From Pseudonocardia oroxyli (GTDB taxonomy: Bacteria; Actinomycetota; Actinomycetes; Mycobacteriales; Pseudonocardiaceae), in assembly GCF_900102195.1 (NCBI RefSeq), contig NZ_FNBE01000001.1, positions 372,001 to 436,000 on the forward strand: DNA of 64,000 bases, in the 5' to 3' direction. Each line of letters begins with the position of its first letter. The first letter of the stretch is position 1. The notes under the pieces are model-generated. The model saw nothing but the letters and a program-made list of their open reading frames with translations. It did not search any database and was not told the origin of the DNA. The translations under genes were made by a program, and so were the position numbers. Shown here one piece after another: positions 38,885-49,169 of the stretch.

Positions 38885-40239
38885 CAGCCCAGCTCCCGCA
38901 CCGCGGCGGCGAAGGCCGCGCCGCGCGCCGCGTAGTCGGTGAACTGGTCCATCGACGCCGCAGCGGGAGCGAGGAGTACGACGTCACCCGGTCGGGCGAG
39001 TGCGCGGGCACGGCGGACGGCGGAGACCATGACCTCATCGTCGCGCTCGGTCACCTCGACGGCGGGGATCTCCGGGGCGTGTCGCGCCAGTGCGTCGACG
39101 ATCTCCGCCCGGTCGGTGCCGATCACCACGGCGGCGCGCAGCCGACCAGCGTGCGCGGCGACGAGCTCCTCGACCCGGGCGCCCTTGAACAGCCCGCCGA
39201 CGATCCACACGATCGTCCCGGCGGGCTGCGCGGCCAGCGCCGCGTCCGCGGCGTGCGGGTTCGTGGCCTTGGAGTCGTCGACGTAGCGGACCCCGGCGTG
39301 CGTGCCCACCGGCGCCGAGCGGTGCGGCCCCGGCCGGTAGGCGCGCAGCCCGGCGGCGACGGCCTCCGGCGACACCCCGTGGGCCCGCGCCAGCGCCGCG
39401 GCGCCCAGCGCGTCGGTCAGCCCGGGCGGTCCCCCGGGCCGCACGTCCGCCACGGCGGCAAGCGGGGTGCCGTGTCCGACTCGCGTGTCGGACGTCGGGA
39501 AGGCGCGGTCGACGAGGTGGGAGTCCCGGATCCCGAGCTGGTGCTCGCCGGGTGCGGCCAGGGTGATGCCGACCTTGTGGGAGGCCGTCGACTCCGCCAA
39601 CAGCCGCGCCGCGATCGCGTCGTCGACGCCCGCCACCGCGACCTCGCCGACGAGGGCCCGCGCCTTGGCCTGGGCGTAGGGCTCCAGGCCGCCGTGCCAG
39701 TCCAGGTGGTCCTCGGCGACGTTCAGCACCAGGCCCGCGGCCGGGACGACCGAGGGCGACCAGTGCAGCTGGAAACTGGACAGCTCCACCGCGAGCACCG
39801 CGTGCCCGGCCGCGACCGCGCTCACCACCGGGTAGCCGATGTTGCCGCAGGCCACGGCGTCGAGACCGGCGGCACGCAGGATCGACTCCAGCATGCCGGT
39901 GGTGGTGGTCTTGCCGTTCGTGCCGGTGACCACCAGCCACGCGGGCGGGGCCGCGCGGAGCGCGCCGAGCCGCCAGGCGAGCTCGGGCTCGCCGATCATC
40001 TCGATCCCCCGCGCCGCCGCCTCGGCGACGAGCGGGTGGCCGGGCGCGCGGCCGGGCCCGGTGACGACGAGGTCGACCCCCTCCGGCAGGCCCGCCGCGG
40101 GCTCGGCGCCCGCGGGCAGGGCGGGCAGGACCCGGTCGTCGGAGACCAGGACCCGGGCCCCGTGCGCGAGGAGCACCTCGGCGGCGGCGAGCCCGGAGAT
40201 CCCGGCGCCCGCCACCAGGACGGTGCGGCCCCGCATCAT
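38884..40239 (-). CDS. murD: UDP-N-acetylmuramoyl-L-alanine--D-glutamate ligase
   Basis: 451 residues. [42 protein letters not shown] (ATP loop), [14 protein letters not shown] and [13 protein letters not shown] are the MurD signatures. It adds D-Glu to UDP-MurNAc-L-Ala. ATG 40239 overlaps the mraY stop (ATGA). Residues about 247-254 (FPTSDTRV) come from a short DNA repeat also found in murF, probably a surface-loop insertion. Confidence 0.95.
   Translation of the reverse strand: MMRGRTVLVAGAGISGLAAAEVLLAHGARVLVSDDRVLPALPAGAEPAAGLPEGVDLVVTGPGRAPGHPLVAEAAARGIEMIGEPELAWRLGALRAAPPAWLVVTGTNGKTTTTGMLESILRAAGLDAVACGNIGYPVVSAVAAGHAVLAVELSSFQLHWSPSVVPAAGLVLNVAEDHLDWHGGLEPYAQAKARALVGEVAVAGVDDAIAARLLAESTASHKVGITLAAPGEHQLGIRDSHLVDRAFPTSDTRVGHGTPLAAVADVRPGGPPGLTDALGAAALARAHGVSPEAVAAGLRAYRPGPHRSAPVGTHAGVRYVDDSKATNPHAADAALAAQPAGTIVWIVGGLFKGARVEELVAAHAGRLRAAVVIGTDRAEIVDALARHAPEIPAVEVTERDDEVMVSAVRRARALARPGDVVLLAPAAASMDQFTDYAARGAAFAAAVRELG
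39478..39499. repeat. 22-bp GACTCGCGTGTC repeat unit inside murD
   Basis: GACTCGCGTGTCGGACGTCG... resembles the tandem units in murF (41455-41535). With the preceding GTCC it forms a small hairpin, GTCCGAC...GTCGGAC (39474-39493). In the murD frame it encodes SDTRV, the same peptide the repeat gives in murF. Confidence 0.65.
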
Positions 40240-41306
40240 CCACCCGCCGAGGCGGCGAGCCATTCGGAGTAGAAGATGCCCAGCCCCAGCGCCGCGCACA
40301 TCGCTGCGAGCAGCCAGAACCGGATGATGACGGTGGTCTCCGCCCAGCCCGCGAGCTCGAAGTGGTGGTGGAACGGGGCCATCCGGAACAGCCGCCGTCG
40401 GGTGGTGCGGAAGACCAGGATCTGCAGCGCGACCGACAGCGTCTCCACCACGAACACGCCGCCGATGACCAGCAGCAGCAGCTCGGTCTTGGTGACGATC
40501 GACAGCCCGGCGAGCAGGCCGCCGAGGGCCAGCGAGCCGGTGTCGCCCATGAAGATCCGGGCGGGTGCCGCGTTCCACCAGAGGAAGCCGATGCAGGCGC
40601 CCATGGCCGCGGAGGCGACGATCGCGACGTCGAGCGGGTCCCGGACCTCGTAGCAGCCGGCGGCCGCGCTGATGGAGCACGCGTTGCGGAACTGCCAGAA
40701 CCCGATGATCACGTAGCTGGCCAGGACCATCGCCGAGGTGCCCGCGGCCAGGCCGTCGAGCCCGTCGGTGAGGTTCACGCCGTTCGACCAGGCCGCGATG
40801 ATCAGGTTGCAGAGCAGCACGAACCCGATCGCGCCGAACCCGAGCACCGTGATGTCCCGGATGAACGACAGGTACTCCGAGGCCGGGGTGAGGTTGCGTT
40901 CGTTGGCGAACCGCAGCGCGAGGATGCCGAAGACGGTGGCGGTGAGCACCTGTCCGACGATCTTCGAGGTCTTGTTCAGCCCCAGGTTGCGCTTGCGGCG
41001 CAGCTTGAGGAAGTCGTCGATGAACCCGACGAGGCCGAGCGCGGTCGTCAGGAACAGCACGAGCAGCGCCGACGCGGACATCGGCTCGCCGGTGAGCAGA
41101 TGGGCGACCAGGTAGCCGACCCAGATGGAGATCAGGATGGCGACGCCACCCATGGTCGGGGTGCCGCGCTTGGTCTGGTGGGACTTGGGGCCGTCCGCGC
41201 GGATCTCCTGGCCGAAGCCCTGGCGCGCGAAGAACCGGATCAGGTACGGGGTGAGCAGGATGGACAGCGCGAGCGCCACCCCGCCCGCGACGAAGATGCC
41301 TCTCAC
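40236..41306 (-). CDS. mraY: Phospho-MurNAc-pentapeptide translocase
   Basis: A 356-residue, ten-span enzyme transferring phospho-MurNAc-pentapeptide to undecaprenyl phosphate (lipid I). [14 protein letters not shown], the catalytic GFIDDFLK (Asp-Asp), [12 protein letters not shown] (magnesium-binding Asp), [19 protein letters not shown] and [13 protein letters not shown] are all present. GTG 41306 overlaps the murF stop as GTGA, and the stop overlaps the murD start. Confidence 0.97.
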   Translation of the reverse strand: MRGIFVAGGVALALSILLTPYLIRFFARQGFGQEIRADGPKSHQTKRGTPTMGGVAILISIWVGYLVAHLLTGEPMSASALLVLFLTTALGLVGFIDDFLKLRRKRNLGLNKTSKIVGQVLTATVFGILALRFANERNLTPASEYLSFIRDITVLGFGAIGFVLLCNLIIAAWSNGVNLTDGLDGLAAGTSAMVLASYVIIGFWQFRNACSISAAAGCYEVRDPLDVAIVASAAMGACIGFLWWNAAPARIFMGDTGSLALGGLLAGLSIVTKTELLLLVIGGVFVVETLSVALQILVFRTTRRRLFRMAPFHHHFELAGWAETTVIIRFWLLAAMCAALGLGIFYSEWLAASAGG

Positions 41307-42787
41307 GGGCTGACCAGCTCCTGCAGCAACGCGTCGGCCACGCGGTCCAGGCCCGCCGAGCGGGAGGCCTTCACCAGCACGACGTCTCCGGGCGCGAGCT
41401 CGGCGCGCAGGAGCGCGAGGGCCGCGTCCCGGTCGGCGACCACGCGCGGGCCGGTGTCCGACTCGCGGGTCCGGGGGGTGGGACTCGCGTGTCCGGAGTG
41501 GGGGACTCGCGTGTCCGAGGTGGGGGACTCGCGGGTGTAGTGGTCGGTACCCACGGCCACGAAGCGATCGACGCCCAGGCCGCGCACGGTGTCGGCGATC
41601 CGCCGGTGTGCGGCCTCGGTGGTGTCGCCGAGCTCGGCCATGGGCCCGAGGACCGCCCAGGTGCGGCGGCCCCGGCCGATCGACGCGAGGGCCTGCAGCG
41701 CGGCGGTCATGGACTCGGGGTTGGCGTTGTAGGCGTCGTTGACGACGGTGACGCCGTCCGCCCGCTCGGTGACCTCCATGCGCCAGCGCGAGGCCGGGGT
41801 CGCCGCCGACAGCGCCTCGGCGATCTGGGCCGGGGTGCCGCCCAGCTCGAGGGCCACGGCCGCGGCGGCGAGCGCGTTGCCGACGTGGTGCGCGCCCACC
41901 AGCTGCAGCGACACCGGGGCCGAGCCGGCCGGGGTGACCAGCGTGAACGAGGCGCGGCCCGCGCCCAGCGAGACGTCCTCGGCACGCACGTCCGCGTCCG
42001 CCCCGACACCCACCCCGACCGCCCGGGCCTTCGTGCGGGAGGCCATCGCCGCCACCCGGGGGTCGTCGGTGTTCAGGACCGCCACCCCGTCCGCGGGCAG
42101 GGCCTCGACCAGCTCGCCCTTCGCCTGGGCGATCGCCTCCGGCGAGCCGAACTCGCCGACGTGCGCGGACCCGACGTTCAGCACCACCCCGATGCGGGGC
42201 GGCGCGATCCGGCAGAGGCGGGCGATGTGCCCGCGGCCGCGGGCCGACAGCTCCACCACCAGGTGCCTCGTCGACTCCCCCGCCTGCAGCGCGGTCCAGG
42301 GGTGGCCGAGCTCGTTGTTGAAGGAGCCGGGCGGCGCCACGGTCTCCCCCAGCGGCCGCAGGACGGCCGCGACGAGGTCCTTCGTGGACGTCTTGCCCGA
42401 GCTGCCGGTGATCCCGACGACGTGCAGGTCCGGCAGGGTCGTCACCGAGTGCCGGGCGAGCCTGCCGAGCGCGGTGAGCACCGCCGCACCCGCGCCGTCC
42501 GGGTCCGCGGCGCCCAGGTCGGTGCCCGCGTAGGACTCCCCCGGCGGCGCGATCACCGACGGCGCGTCCACCGGACGGCCCGCCAGCACCCCGGACGCCC
42601 CGGCGGCGACCGCCGCCGCCGCGAACCCGTGCCCGTCCGCCCGCTCCCCCGGCAGCGCCAGGAACAGCGCGCCGGGCCCGACCTTCCGGGAGTCGAACTC
42701 CACGGAGGAGACGAGCTCGTCGCCCGTCGCCCGGTGGAGCTCGCCCCCGGTCACGGCGGCGACCTCGGCCAGCCGCATCTCGATCAC
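41303..42787 (-). CDS. murF: UDP-MurNAc-tripeptide--D-Ala-D-Ala ligase with repeat insertion
   Basis: 494 residues. [16 protein letters not shown] (about 122-137) is the ATP loop, [17 protein letters not shown] and [13 protein letters not shown] are MurF-typical, and the C-terminal domain carries [18 protein letters not shown]. It completes the cytoplasmic pentapeptide precursor. Between VGTDHYT and VADRDAA the protein carries about 28 residues (418-445, [11 protein letters not shown]...TGPRV) encoded by tandem DNA repeats and absent from ordinary MurF. They fall in the C-terminal domain before the last helices, presumably a tolerated loop. GTG 42787 is coupled to murE (GTGA). Confidence 0.94.
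   Translation of the reverse strand: MIEMRLAEVAAVTGGELHRATGDELVSSVEFDSRKVGPGALFLALPGERADGHGFAAAAVAAGASGVLAGRPVDAPSVIAPPGESYAGTDLGAADPDGAGAAVLTALGRLARHSVTTLPDLHVVGITGSSGKTSTKDLVAAVLRPLGETVAPPGSFNNELGHPWTALQAGESTRHLVVELSARGRGHIARLCRIAPPRIGVVLNVGSAHVGEFGSPEAIAQAKGELVEALPADGVAVLNTDDPRVAAMASRTKARAVGVGVGADADVRAEDVSLGAGRASFTLVTPAGSAPVSLQLVGAHHVGNALAAAAVALELGGTPAQIAEALSAATPASRWRMEVTERADGVTVVNDAYNANPESMTAALQALASIGRGRRTWAVLGPMAELGDTTEAAHRRIADTVRGLGVDRFVAVGTDHYTRESPTSDTRVPHSGHASPTPRTRESDTGPRVVADRDAALALLRAELAPGDVVLVKASRSAGLDRVADALLQELVSP
41455..41535. repeat. Tandem 22-bp repeats inserted in murF coding sequence
   Basis: Three and a half units of GACTCGCGTGTCCG-RRGTGGGG type (plus-strand sense). Each carries the partial dyad GGAC-TCGCGT-GTCC. 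Together with their flanks they encode the extra MurF loop. The pattern recurs singly in murD at 39478 and as a degenerate core GGACTCGCGCGTC at the end of the arsR gene (60897-60909). Confidence 0.75.
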
Positions 42788-44319
42788 GTGTCCTGCCCTT
42801 CGGTGTCTCCTGAGGCGATGGCCCGGACGAGCTCCTCGACGTCGTCGAAGTGGTGCTTGACGCCGTGGACCTCCTGCCCGGTCTCGTGTCCCTTACCGGC
42901 AACGACCAGCACGTCGCCGGGATTCGCCAGGGCGACGGCCGCCACGATCGCGGCCCGCCGGTCCCCGATCTCACGCACGTCCGCCCCGGTGCCGCTCGTG
43001 CCGGCCAGCATCGCGGCCCGGATCTCCGCGGGGTCCTCGGTGCGCGGGTTGTCGTCCGTCACCAGCAGGACGTCCGAGCGGGCGGCCGCGGCGGCGCCCA
43101 TCAGCGGCCGCTTGCCGGTGTCCCGGTCGCCCCCGCAGCCCAGGACGGTGATCAGCCGCCCGCCGGGGTTCTGCGCGCGCAGCGCGTCGAGCAGCGCGGC
43201 GACCGCGGCGGGCTTGTGCGCGTAGTCGACCACGGCGAGGTAGGGCTGGCCCACCTCGACACGCTGCATCCGCCCGGGGACGTGCAGCCGCGCGAACGCG
43301 GGCGCGGCGACCTCCGGGGCCACCCCGACGGCGTGGAGCACCGCCAGCGCCACGAGCGCGTTGGCCACGTTGAACGCGCCGGGCAGCGCCAGGTGCACCG
43401 GGAGCCCGCGGACGGTGAAGCGCTGCGACCCGTCCGCCTCGGTCCGCACGTCCGACGCCGTCCAGTCCGCGGGACCGGTCGTCGACACCGTGGTGAAGTC
43501 CCCCAGGCCGGCGAGGCGGGCGCCCCACTCGTCGTCGACGCAGACGACGCCGCGGGCCGCGCACAGCTCCGGGTCGAGGAACAGGCGGGCCTTGGCCTCG
43601 AAGTAGTCCTCCATCGTCGGATGGAAGTCCAGGTGGTCCTGCGAGAGGTTGGTGAAGGCGCCCACCGCGAAGCGGGTGCCCGCGACGCGGCCCAGGGCCA
43701 GCGCGTGCGACGACACCTCCATCGCGACGTCGGTGACCCCGCGCTCGCGCATCACGGCGAACAGCGCCTGCAGGTCCGGCGCCTCGGGCGTGGTGAAGGC
43801 GCTCGGCAGGCTCTCGTGCCCGATCCGGGTCTGCACCGTGCCCAGCAGCCCGGTCGCCCGGTCCGCCGCCCGCAGCCCGGCCTCGACGAGGTGGGCCACC
43901 GTCGTCTTGCCGCTGGTGCCGGTCACCCCGAGCACGCGCAGGTCGACGGTCGGATCGCCGTAGACCCGCGCGGACAGGGCGCCGAGCACGGTGCGCGGGT
44001 GCGGGTGGACCAGCACCCCGACACCGGCGGCGCGGATCTGCGGGCGGGTGAGGCCCGCCGGGTCGGTGAGGACCGCGACCGCGCCTGCCGCCAGGGCCGC
44101 GGCGGCGAAGTCCGCGCCGTGCACCCTGGCGCCCGGCAGCGCCACGAAGAGGTCCCCGGGCCGCACGTCCGACGTGCGGTGGGTGATGCCGGTGATCTCG
44201 ACGTCCGGCGAGCCCGGCAGCGGCTCCGCGTCCACGGGCGCGCCGAGGGCGCTCAGCCGCACCGCGGGGAGTCCCGTGGGGCGCGTCGAGCCGGTGGCGG
44301 GGGGAGCGACAGGCGGCAC
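42784..44319 (-). CDS. murE: UDP-MurNAc-L-Ala-D-Glu--meso-diaminopimelate ligase
   Basis: 511 residues. [20 protein letters not shown], the ATP loop [41 protein letters not shown] and the meso-DAP specificity motif DDNPRTEDP are present, so diaminopimelate rather than lysine is added. GTG 44319 begins 44 bp after ftsI; the stop overlaps murF. The longer frame to 44571 runs antisense through ftsI's end. Confidence 0.96.
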   Translation of the reverse strand: MPPVAPPATGSTRPTGLPAVRLSALGAPVDAEPLPGSPDVEITGITHRTSDVRPGDLFVALPGARVHGADFAAAALAAGAVAVLTDPAGLTRPQIRAAGVGVLVHPHPRTVLGALSARVYGDPTVDLRVLGVTGTSGKTTVAHLVEAGLRAADRATGLLGTVQTRIGHESLPSAFTTPEAPDLQALFAVMRERGVTDVAMEVSSHALALGRVAGTRFAVGAFTNLSQDHLDFHPTMEDYFEAKARLFLDPELCAARGVVCVDDEWGARLAGLGDFTTVSTTGPADWTASDVRTEADGSQRFTVRGLPVHLALPGAFNVANALVALAVLHAVGVAPEVAAPAFARLHVPGRMQRVEVGQPYLAVVDYAHKPAAVAALLDALRAQNPGGRLITVLGCGGDRDTGKRPLMGAAAAARSDVLLVTDDNPRTEDPAEIRAAMLAGTSGTGADVREIGDRRAAIVAAVALANPGDVLVVAGKGHETGQEVHGVKHHFDDVEELVRAIASGDTEGQDT

Positions 44320-44363
44320 GCACGGGAGGCTACCGAGACCGCCCCGCGCCGCTGCTCGCAGGT

Positions 44364-46232
44364 TCAGGGCACGACCAGGGTCTGCACGGGGGCGGGCTCG
44401 CCGACCGGGACCCGCTCCTGCTGGGCCAGGTAGGAGGCGATGTCGTGGAACAGCGGGGCCGCGCTCGTGCCGCCGCCGGGGGCGTCGAGCATGATCGCGA
44501 CGACGAAGTTCGGGTTCTGCGCGGGCAGCATCCCGGCGAAGGTGATCCAGTACGTCGAGGAGGCATAGCACCCGCAGCTCGGGTCCACCTGCTGCGCCGT
44601 GCCGGTCTTGCCGGCGACCTGGTAGCCGGGCACCTGCGCCGCGTAGCCGGTGCCGGAGTTGCCCCCGGGCGCCTTCTGCGTGACGGCGGTCAGCATCGTC
44701 CGCAGCTGCTGCGCGGTCTGCGGGGACACCACCTGCACGGGATCGGGCCGCGGCTCCTCCGTGCGGGAGCCGTCCGGGCCGATCGTCGCCGCGACGATGC
44801 GCGGCGGGATGCGGACGCCGTCGTTCGCCACGGCCTGGTACATCCCGGCCATCTGCAGCACGGTCATCGACAGGCCCTGCCCGATGGGCAGGTTGCCGAA
44901 GGTCGAGCCGGACCAGGACTCCCGGGCGGGGACCGAGCCCGCGCTCTCCCCCGGCAGTCCGACGTTCGTGCGCTGGCCGATCCCGAACCGCGCCAGCATG
45001 TCCGAGAAGCGGTCCGCCCCGAGCTGCTCGGCGGTCATGATCGTGCCGACGTTGGAGGACTTCGCCAGCACGCCGGTCAGCGTGTAGTGGTCGAGGCCGT
45101 GGTTCCAGGCGTCGTGCACCGTGCGGTCCGCGACCTTGATGCTGCCGGGGACGTCCAGGACGTCGTCCGGCTTGGCGATGCCGTACTCCAGGGCACCCGC
45201 CATCGTGACGATCTTGTTGACGGAGCCGGGCTCGAACGGGCTGGACACCGCGGCGTTGCCGAGGGTGGCCGGGTCGGCGGTCCCCAGGCTCCGCGGGTCG
45301 AACGTGGTGCCGTTCGCCATCGCGCGGACCTCGCCGGTCTTCGCGTCCAGCACCACCGCGGACCCGCCGCGGGCGCCGGTCTTCGCCACGTAGTCCTGCA
45401 GCTTCTGCTGCACCACGTACTGCAGGTCCGAGTCGAGCGTCAGCTCCACGTCGGAGCCCGGGACGGCGGCCTCCTGGGCCCGGGTGCTGCCCGGGATCAC
45501 CGTGTCGCTGCCCTCCGCGGTGTCCACGATCTGGAAGCCGTCGGTGCCGGCGAGGACGCCGTCGTCGGACGACTCCAGCCCGACCCGGCCGACCAGCTTC
45601 TGGTTGTCGGCGCTCCAGCTCGCCGCGCCGATCACGTTGGCGGCCAGGTTCCCGGCGGGGTACTGGCGGGCCTCGCGCTTCTCCTCGGCGATCTCGGGGA
45701 ACCGCTCGCGCAGCGCCCGGGCGACGTCCGGGTCCGCGGACGTGGTCAGCACGACGTACCCGCGGTCCGCGTCGAGGAGGCCCCGCAGGGCGTTCGGGTC
45801 CCCGCCGGTCGCCTCCGCGACGGCCTGGGCCATGTCCGCCTTGTACGCGGGCGCCTGGTCCTTCTTGATCGACGAGATCAGCCGCGGGTTCGTGACGAGC
45901 GCGCGGGCCTCGGTCGAGAAGGCCAGCCGGTTGCCGTTCCGGTCGGTGATCGCGCCGCGCTCGGCGGCGATGGTGATCCGGGTGGTGCGTTGCTTCTCCG
46001 CGCTCGCGGTGAGGTCGCCCGCGCGCACGGTCTGGATCAGCACGAGCTGCATCGCGCTGGCGAGCAGCAGCAGGATCAGCACGAGCCTGCCGATCCGGAA
46101 CCGGCGCAGGGGCATGCCCGCGCTCGAGGCGGGCCTGCGCGGCGGGGTGCGGCGCGGCGGGCCTGCCGGTTTCCGTCCGTTCCGTGGCCTGCCCTGCATC
46201 CGGGGACGCGCGCGCGGTGGCAGCAGGGCCAT
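44364..46232 (-). CDS. ftsI: Septal penicillin-binding protein 3 (transpeptidase)
   Basis: A 622-residue class B PBP. A basic N-terminus and one transmembrane helix (about 49-70) lead into a pedestal domain and the transpeptidase: SVNK (catalytic Ser337), SSN (392-394) and KTG (541-543). The insert QQVDPSCGCYASS just after KTG carries a Cys-x-Cys not needed for catalysis. It cross-links septal peptidoglycan with FtsW. ATG 46232 overlaps the ftsL stop by one base (TGATG). Confidence 0.96.
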   Translation of the reverse strand: MALLPPRARPRMQGRPRNGRKPAGPPRRTPPRRPASSAGMPLRRFRIGRLVLILLLLASAMQLVLIQTVRAGDLTASAEKQRTTRITIAAERGAITDRNGNRLAFSTEARALVTNPRLISSIKKDQAPAYKADMAQAVAEATGGDPNALRGLLDADRGYVVLTTSADPDVARALRERFPEIAEEKREARQYPAGNLAANVIGAASWSADNQKLVGRVGLESSDDGVLAGTDGFQIVDTAEGSDTVIPGSTRAQEAAVPGSDVELTLDSDLQYVVQQKLQDYVAKTGARGGSAVVLDAKTGEVRAMANGTTFDPRSLGTADPATLGNAAVSSPFEPGSVNKIVTMAGALEYGIAKPDDVLDVPGSIKVADRTVHDAWNHGLDHYTLTGVLAKSSNVGTIMTAEQLGADRFSDMLARFGIGQRTNVGLPGESAGSVPARESWSGSTFGNLPIGQGLSMTVLQMAGMYQAVANDGVRIPPRIVAATIGPDGSRTEEPRPDPVQVVSPQTAQQLRTMLTAVTQKAPGGNSGTGYAAQVPGYQVAGKTGTAQQVDPSCGCYASSTYWITFAGMLPAQNPNFVVAIMLDAPGGGTSAAPLFHDIASYLAQQERVPVGEPAPVQTLVVP

Positions 46233-47023
46233 CAGGCGCCGCCCGGCTGCTGCGGGTTCTGCACCGCCTGCTCCTGGGCCTGCTGGGAGGCGGCCTCGGC
46301 GTTCTGGGCGTTCTGGGCGGTCTGAGCGTCCTGGGCCGCCTGGGCAGCCGGGTCGGGCTGGGCCTGCGCCGGGTCCGGCTGGGCGGCCGGGGGCGGGCCG
46401 GCCTGCGCCGCGCCCGCGTCCACCGCCGTCTGCGAGGGGCCCGCGTCCGGCGCGGGCATCGGGTTCGCCGCGGGCACCGGCGCGTGCCCGACGGCGGCGC
46501 GGGGCTCGCCGACGACCGTCACGCCGCCGTCGGGGGCCACGACCAGCCGGGCCGGGTCCTGCACCGGGACCATCCCGAGGTCCGCCGCGCGCTGGGCCAG
46601 CGCGGGGGTGGACTCCATCGCCGCGACCTCGCGGTGCAGCCGCTCGGACTGCTCGGTGAGGGTGCGGGCGTCGGTGCGGGCCTGCTGCAGGGCGTAGGAG
46701 TCGGCGGCGGCCGCCGTCGAGAGCCAGAGGGTGAGGACCAGGCCCGTCGCGAACAGCCCCATGATGAGCAGCACGAACTGGGCGCGGCCGGTGCCGACCT
46801 GGGTGGCCTTCTTCGGCACCGCCCGCTTCGGCGCGGCGCGGCGGACCCGCTCGTCCCGCCGTGCGTAGGCCTTCTGGGCACCCTTCTGCGATCCCTTGCG
46901 CGGCGCCGGGATCGTGACGGCCCCGCGCTGGGCGGGGATGCGCCGGGCGGGTGCCTCGGTGCCCTTCCAGTCGACCGAGACCCGGGGGCGCGGCCGGGTG
47001 GGCGTCTTCACGGGTGCACTCAC
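46232..47023 (-). CDS. ftsL: FtsL-type divisome protein
   Basis: 263 residues. The basic cytoplasmic region (1-80) is followed by one transmembrane helix (about 83-105, [24 protein letters not shown]) and a short coiled coil ([26 protein letters not shown]) ending in an [14 protein letters not shown] stretch typical of actinobacterial FtsL-like proteins. A long Gln/Ala/Pro tail (about 165-263) is low complexity. It bridges FtsQ and FtsW/FtsI. GTG 47023 overlaps the rsmH stop (GTGA). Confidence 0.85.
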   Translation of the reverse strand: MSAPVKTPTRPRPRVSVDWKGTEAPARRIPAQRGAVTIPAPRKGSQKGAQKAYARRDERVRRAAPKRAVPKKATQVGTGRAQFVLLIMGLFATGLVLTLWLSTAAAADSYALQQARTDARTLTEQSERLHREVAAMESTPALAQRAADLGMVPVQDPARLVVAPDGGVTVVGEPRAAVGHAPVPAANPMPAPDAGPSQTAVDAGAAQAGPPPAAQPDPAQAQPDPAAQAAQDAQTAQNAQNAEAASQQAQEQAVQNPQQPGGA

Positions 47024-47988
47024 GGTGCGGCCTCCCGGATGCGTTCGGCGGCCCGGCACCGCACGGAGGCGGCACGCGGGTTGTCCTCGATCTCGTCTGG
47101 TGTCGCGGGCTCGGAGCCGCGGGTGAGCAACCGCAGCTCCGGGCCGTGGCCGGGCAGCTCCACCGGGAGCCCGACCGGGGTGCGGGAGGCCGCGCCCGCG
47201 GCGAGCTCCCGCTTGACCATGCGGTCCTCGAGCGAGTGGTAGGACAGGACGACGATCCGCCCGCCCACCGACAGCGACCCGAGCGCGGCGGGCAGCGCCC
47301 GACGCAGGGCCCCCAACTCGCCGTTGACCTCGATCCGCAGCGCCTGGAACGTCCGCTTCGCGGGGTGTCCCCCGGTCCGCCGGGACGCCGCGGGCACGGC
47401 GGCGTAGAGCAGCTCCACCAGCTCGGCGCTGCGGGTGAACGGCCGGGTCTCCCGCCGCTTCACGATCTGCGACACGATCCGCGTGGCGAACCGCTCCTCG
47501 CCGTACTCGCGCAGGATCCGGACCAGCTCGCCGGGCGCGGAGGTGTTGAGGACGTCCGCCGCGGTCGGGCCCCGGGTGGGGTCCATCCGCATGTCGAGGT
47601 CCGCGTCCCGGGAGTAGGAGAAGCCGCGCTCGTCCGCGTCCAGCTGCAGCGAGGAGACGCCGAGGTCGAACAGCACCCCGTCGGCCCGCGGCAGCCCGAG
47701 GCCGTCCAGCACGTCCGCGATCTCGTCGTAGACCGCGTGCACGAGGTGCGTGCGGTCGGCGAAGGCGGTCAGCCGCCTGCCCGCCATCTCCAGGGCCTGC
47801 GGGTCCCGGTCGAGCCCGACCAGGGTCAGCTGCGGGTGCGCGGCCAGCAGCGCCGCGGAGTGGCCACCGAGCCCCAGGGTGGCGTCCACGACGACCGCGG
47901 GCCGGTTCTCCAGCGCCGGGGCCAGCAGCTCCAGCGTCCGGTTCAGCAGGACCGGGACGTGCCGGTGGGCTGCGTTCGCGTCGTCCAC
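47020..47988 (-). CDS. rsmH: 16S rRNA (cytosine-1402-N4)-methyltransferase
   Basis: A 322-residue class I methyltransferase. [33 protein letters not shown] (SAM motif I), [28 protein letters not shown] and [16 protein letters not shown] identify RsmH/MraW. I chose GTG 47988: a strong GGAGGTGAGC lies just upstream and the product then has the family length. Upstream in-frame starts at 48048 and 48090 lack a ribosome site. Confidence 0.95.
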   Translation of the reverse strand: MDDANAAHRHVPVLLNRTLELLAPALENRPAVVVDATLGLGGHSAALLAAHPQLTLVGLDRDPQALEMAGRRLTAFADRTHLVHAVYDEIADVLDGLGLPRADGVLFDLGVSSLQLDADERGFSYSRDADLDMRMDPTRGPTAADVLNTSAPGELVRILREYGEERFATRIVSQIVKRRETRPFTRSAELVELLYAAVPAASRRTGGHPAKRTFQALRIEVNGELGALRRALPAALGSLSVGGRIVVLSYHSLEDRMVKRELAAGAASRTPVGLPVELPGHGPELRLLTRGSEPATPDEIEDNPRAASVRCRAAERIREAAP

Positions 47989-48052
47989 CAGCTCACCTCC
48001 CGCCCCACGAGTCGTGCTCCCCTGCGTGCCCGCACACGCAGCGGTCATGCCT

Positions 48053-48082
48053 GCGGCCCGGGACGCACGCGTCCCAGGCCGC
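48053..48082. terminator. Strong hairpin in the mraZ-rsmH gap
   Basis: GCGGCC-C-GGGACG, loop CACG, CGTCCC-A-GGCCGC: two 6-bp stems with a single C/A bulge pair. It lies in the 274-bp space between mraZ and rsmH, so it may attenuate or process the dcw transcript rather than end it. The rest of the gap shows no gene. Confidence 0.5.
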
Positions 48083-48262
48083 GGTGGCACCCTCCCGGCT
48101 CCCCAGCCCGGCGGGTGTGTGTCGCCGCCCCCACCCGGCCGCCGCGGCCCCCACTCCGCCCGACGGACCTGGCACCGGGGAAGGTGCGCCAGGGCCGTCG
48201 GGCCGGGGTGGGAGACGCGACGACCGGGTCGAGGCGGCGACGGATCGTGCCTCTCTCCGGTG

Positions 48263-48694
48263 TCAGATGAGACCGGGCAGAACCTCCTCCTGCGCCTTCG
48301 CGTAGTCGTCCTCGTGCTGCTCCTGGTAGGCCTGCCAGGCCTGTGCGTCCCAGATCTCGACGCGCGTGAACGCGCCGATCACCACACAGTCCTTGGCGAG
48401 CCCCGCATACCGGCGCAGCTCGGGGGTGATCGCGATCCGACCCTGGCCGTCGGGGTTCTGCTCGTCGGTTCCCGAGAAGAGGTTCCGCTGGAAGGCGCGA
48501 GCCGACTCGCTGGTCAGCGGTGCCGCGGCGACCTTGGTGGCCATCTCGGTGAAGGCCTCGCGGGTGAACACGTAGAGGCAGTGGTCCTGCCCTTTCGTGA
48601 CCATGCACCCGCCCCGCAGTTCGTCTCGGAACTTCGCCGGCAGCGTGAGCCGACCCTTGTCGTCCAGCCGAGGCGTGTAGGTGCCGAGGAACAC
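48263..48694 (-). CDS. mraZ: Transcriptional regulator MraZ
   Basis: 143 residues with two SpoVT-AbrB-like halves: [25 protein letters not shown] and [20 protein letters not shown]. It is the first gene and repressor of the dcw cluster, binding GTGGG-type repeats as a ring. I chose GTG 48694: the product then begins MFLGTYTP as in relatives, and AGGTGATG lies at correct spacing. ATG 48700 sits directly on the AGGTG and is less likely. Candidate target repeats lie in its own promoter. Confidence 0.93.
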   Translation of the reverse strand: MFLGTYTPRLDDKGRLTLPAKFRDELRGGCMVTKGQDHCLYVFTREAFTEMATKVAAAPLTSESARAFQRNLFSGTDEQNPDGQGRIAITPELRRYAGLAKDCVVIGAFTRVEIWDAQAWQAYQEQHEDDYAKAQEEVLPGLI

Positions 48695-49169
48695 CCACAT
48701 CACCTCATCTCGGAGCCCCGTCTCGCTCCAACACGGGCCACAGTACCCCACTTCCCCCCACGCGCAAGGCGAAGCGCGCCCACTTTGGAGGTACACGGAG
48801 ACGTTTCAGCAGGTCGGATGACGTGGGGGGTGGTGGGGGGGATTTCCGGCTCCCGATCCGGGCTCGCGGCGGGGGCTCTGGAGAAAGCCCAGGTCGGCGG
48901 ATCGGATCCGACGGCGTGGGGCGAGGTGGGGAGCCTCGGGGGGCGAAGTGGGGAACGGGGGTGGGGAGGTGCGGGGGTGGCCGTGGGGGGCGGTGGCGGG
49001 GGCGGTGGCGGGGCGGTGGTGGGGGCCGGTGGTGCGGGGCGCCCGCGGGGCCGCTCGGCGGCCGTACACCCGGTCGGGGGACGCGCCTCGCGAGGTTTTG
49101 ACACACTGGGGGGCACCGTCGTCTCGCAGCACCCGGTACCGCAGACCGCTCGAAGACTCTGGAGCAGGC
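48695..49169. other. mraZ-moxR divergent region with G-run tract
   Basis: 475 bp with no credible gene. The plus strand from about 48825 to 49060 is packed with runs of 4-7 G (for example GGGGGGTGGTGGGGGGG at 48825-48841, and near-tandem GGCGGTGGC units around 48982-49040). TTGACA at 49098-49103 is a possible moxR -35 element, but no matching -10 was found. Confidence 0.6.
48740..48767 (-). promoter_or_regulatory. mraZ promoter with MraZ boxes in the spacer
   Basis: On the minus strand TTGCGC (48762-48767), a 16-bp spacer and TACTGT (48740-48745) make a plausible sigma-70-type promoter. The spacer contains two GTGGG repeats starting exactly 10 bp apart (48757-48761 and 48747-48751), the known MraZ recognition pattern. 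A third GTGGG lies at 48779-48783. Autorepression is inferred. Confidence 0.75.

Noticed and set aside
34998-39038. Giant 1346-residue MurC fusion protein
   Set aside because: The extra N-terminal 880 residues are antisense-like readings through murG, ftsW and the end of murD; MurC begins at GTG 36383 with a GTGA overlap.
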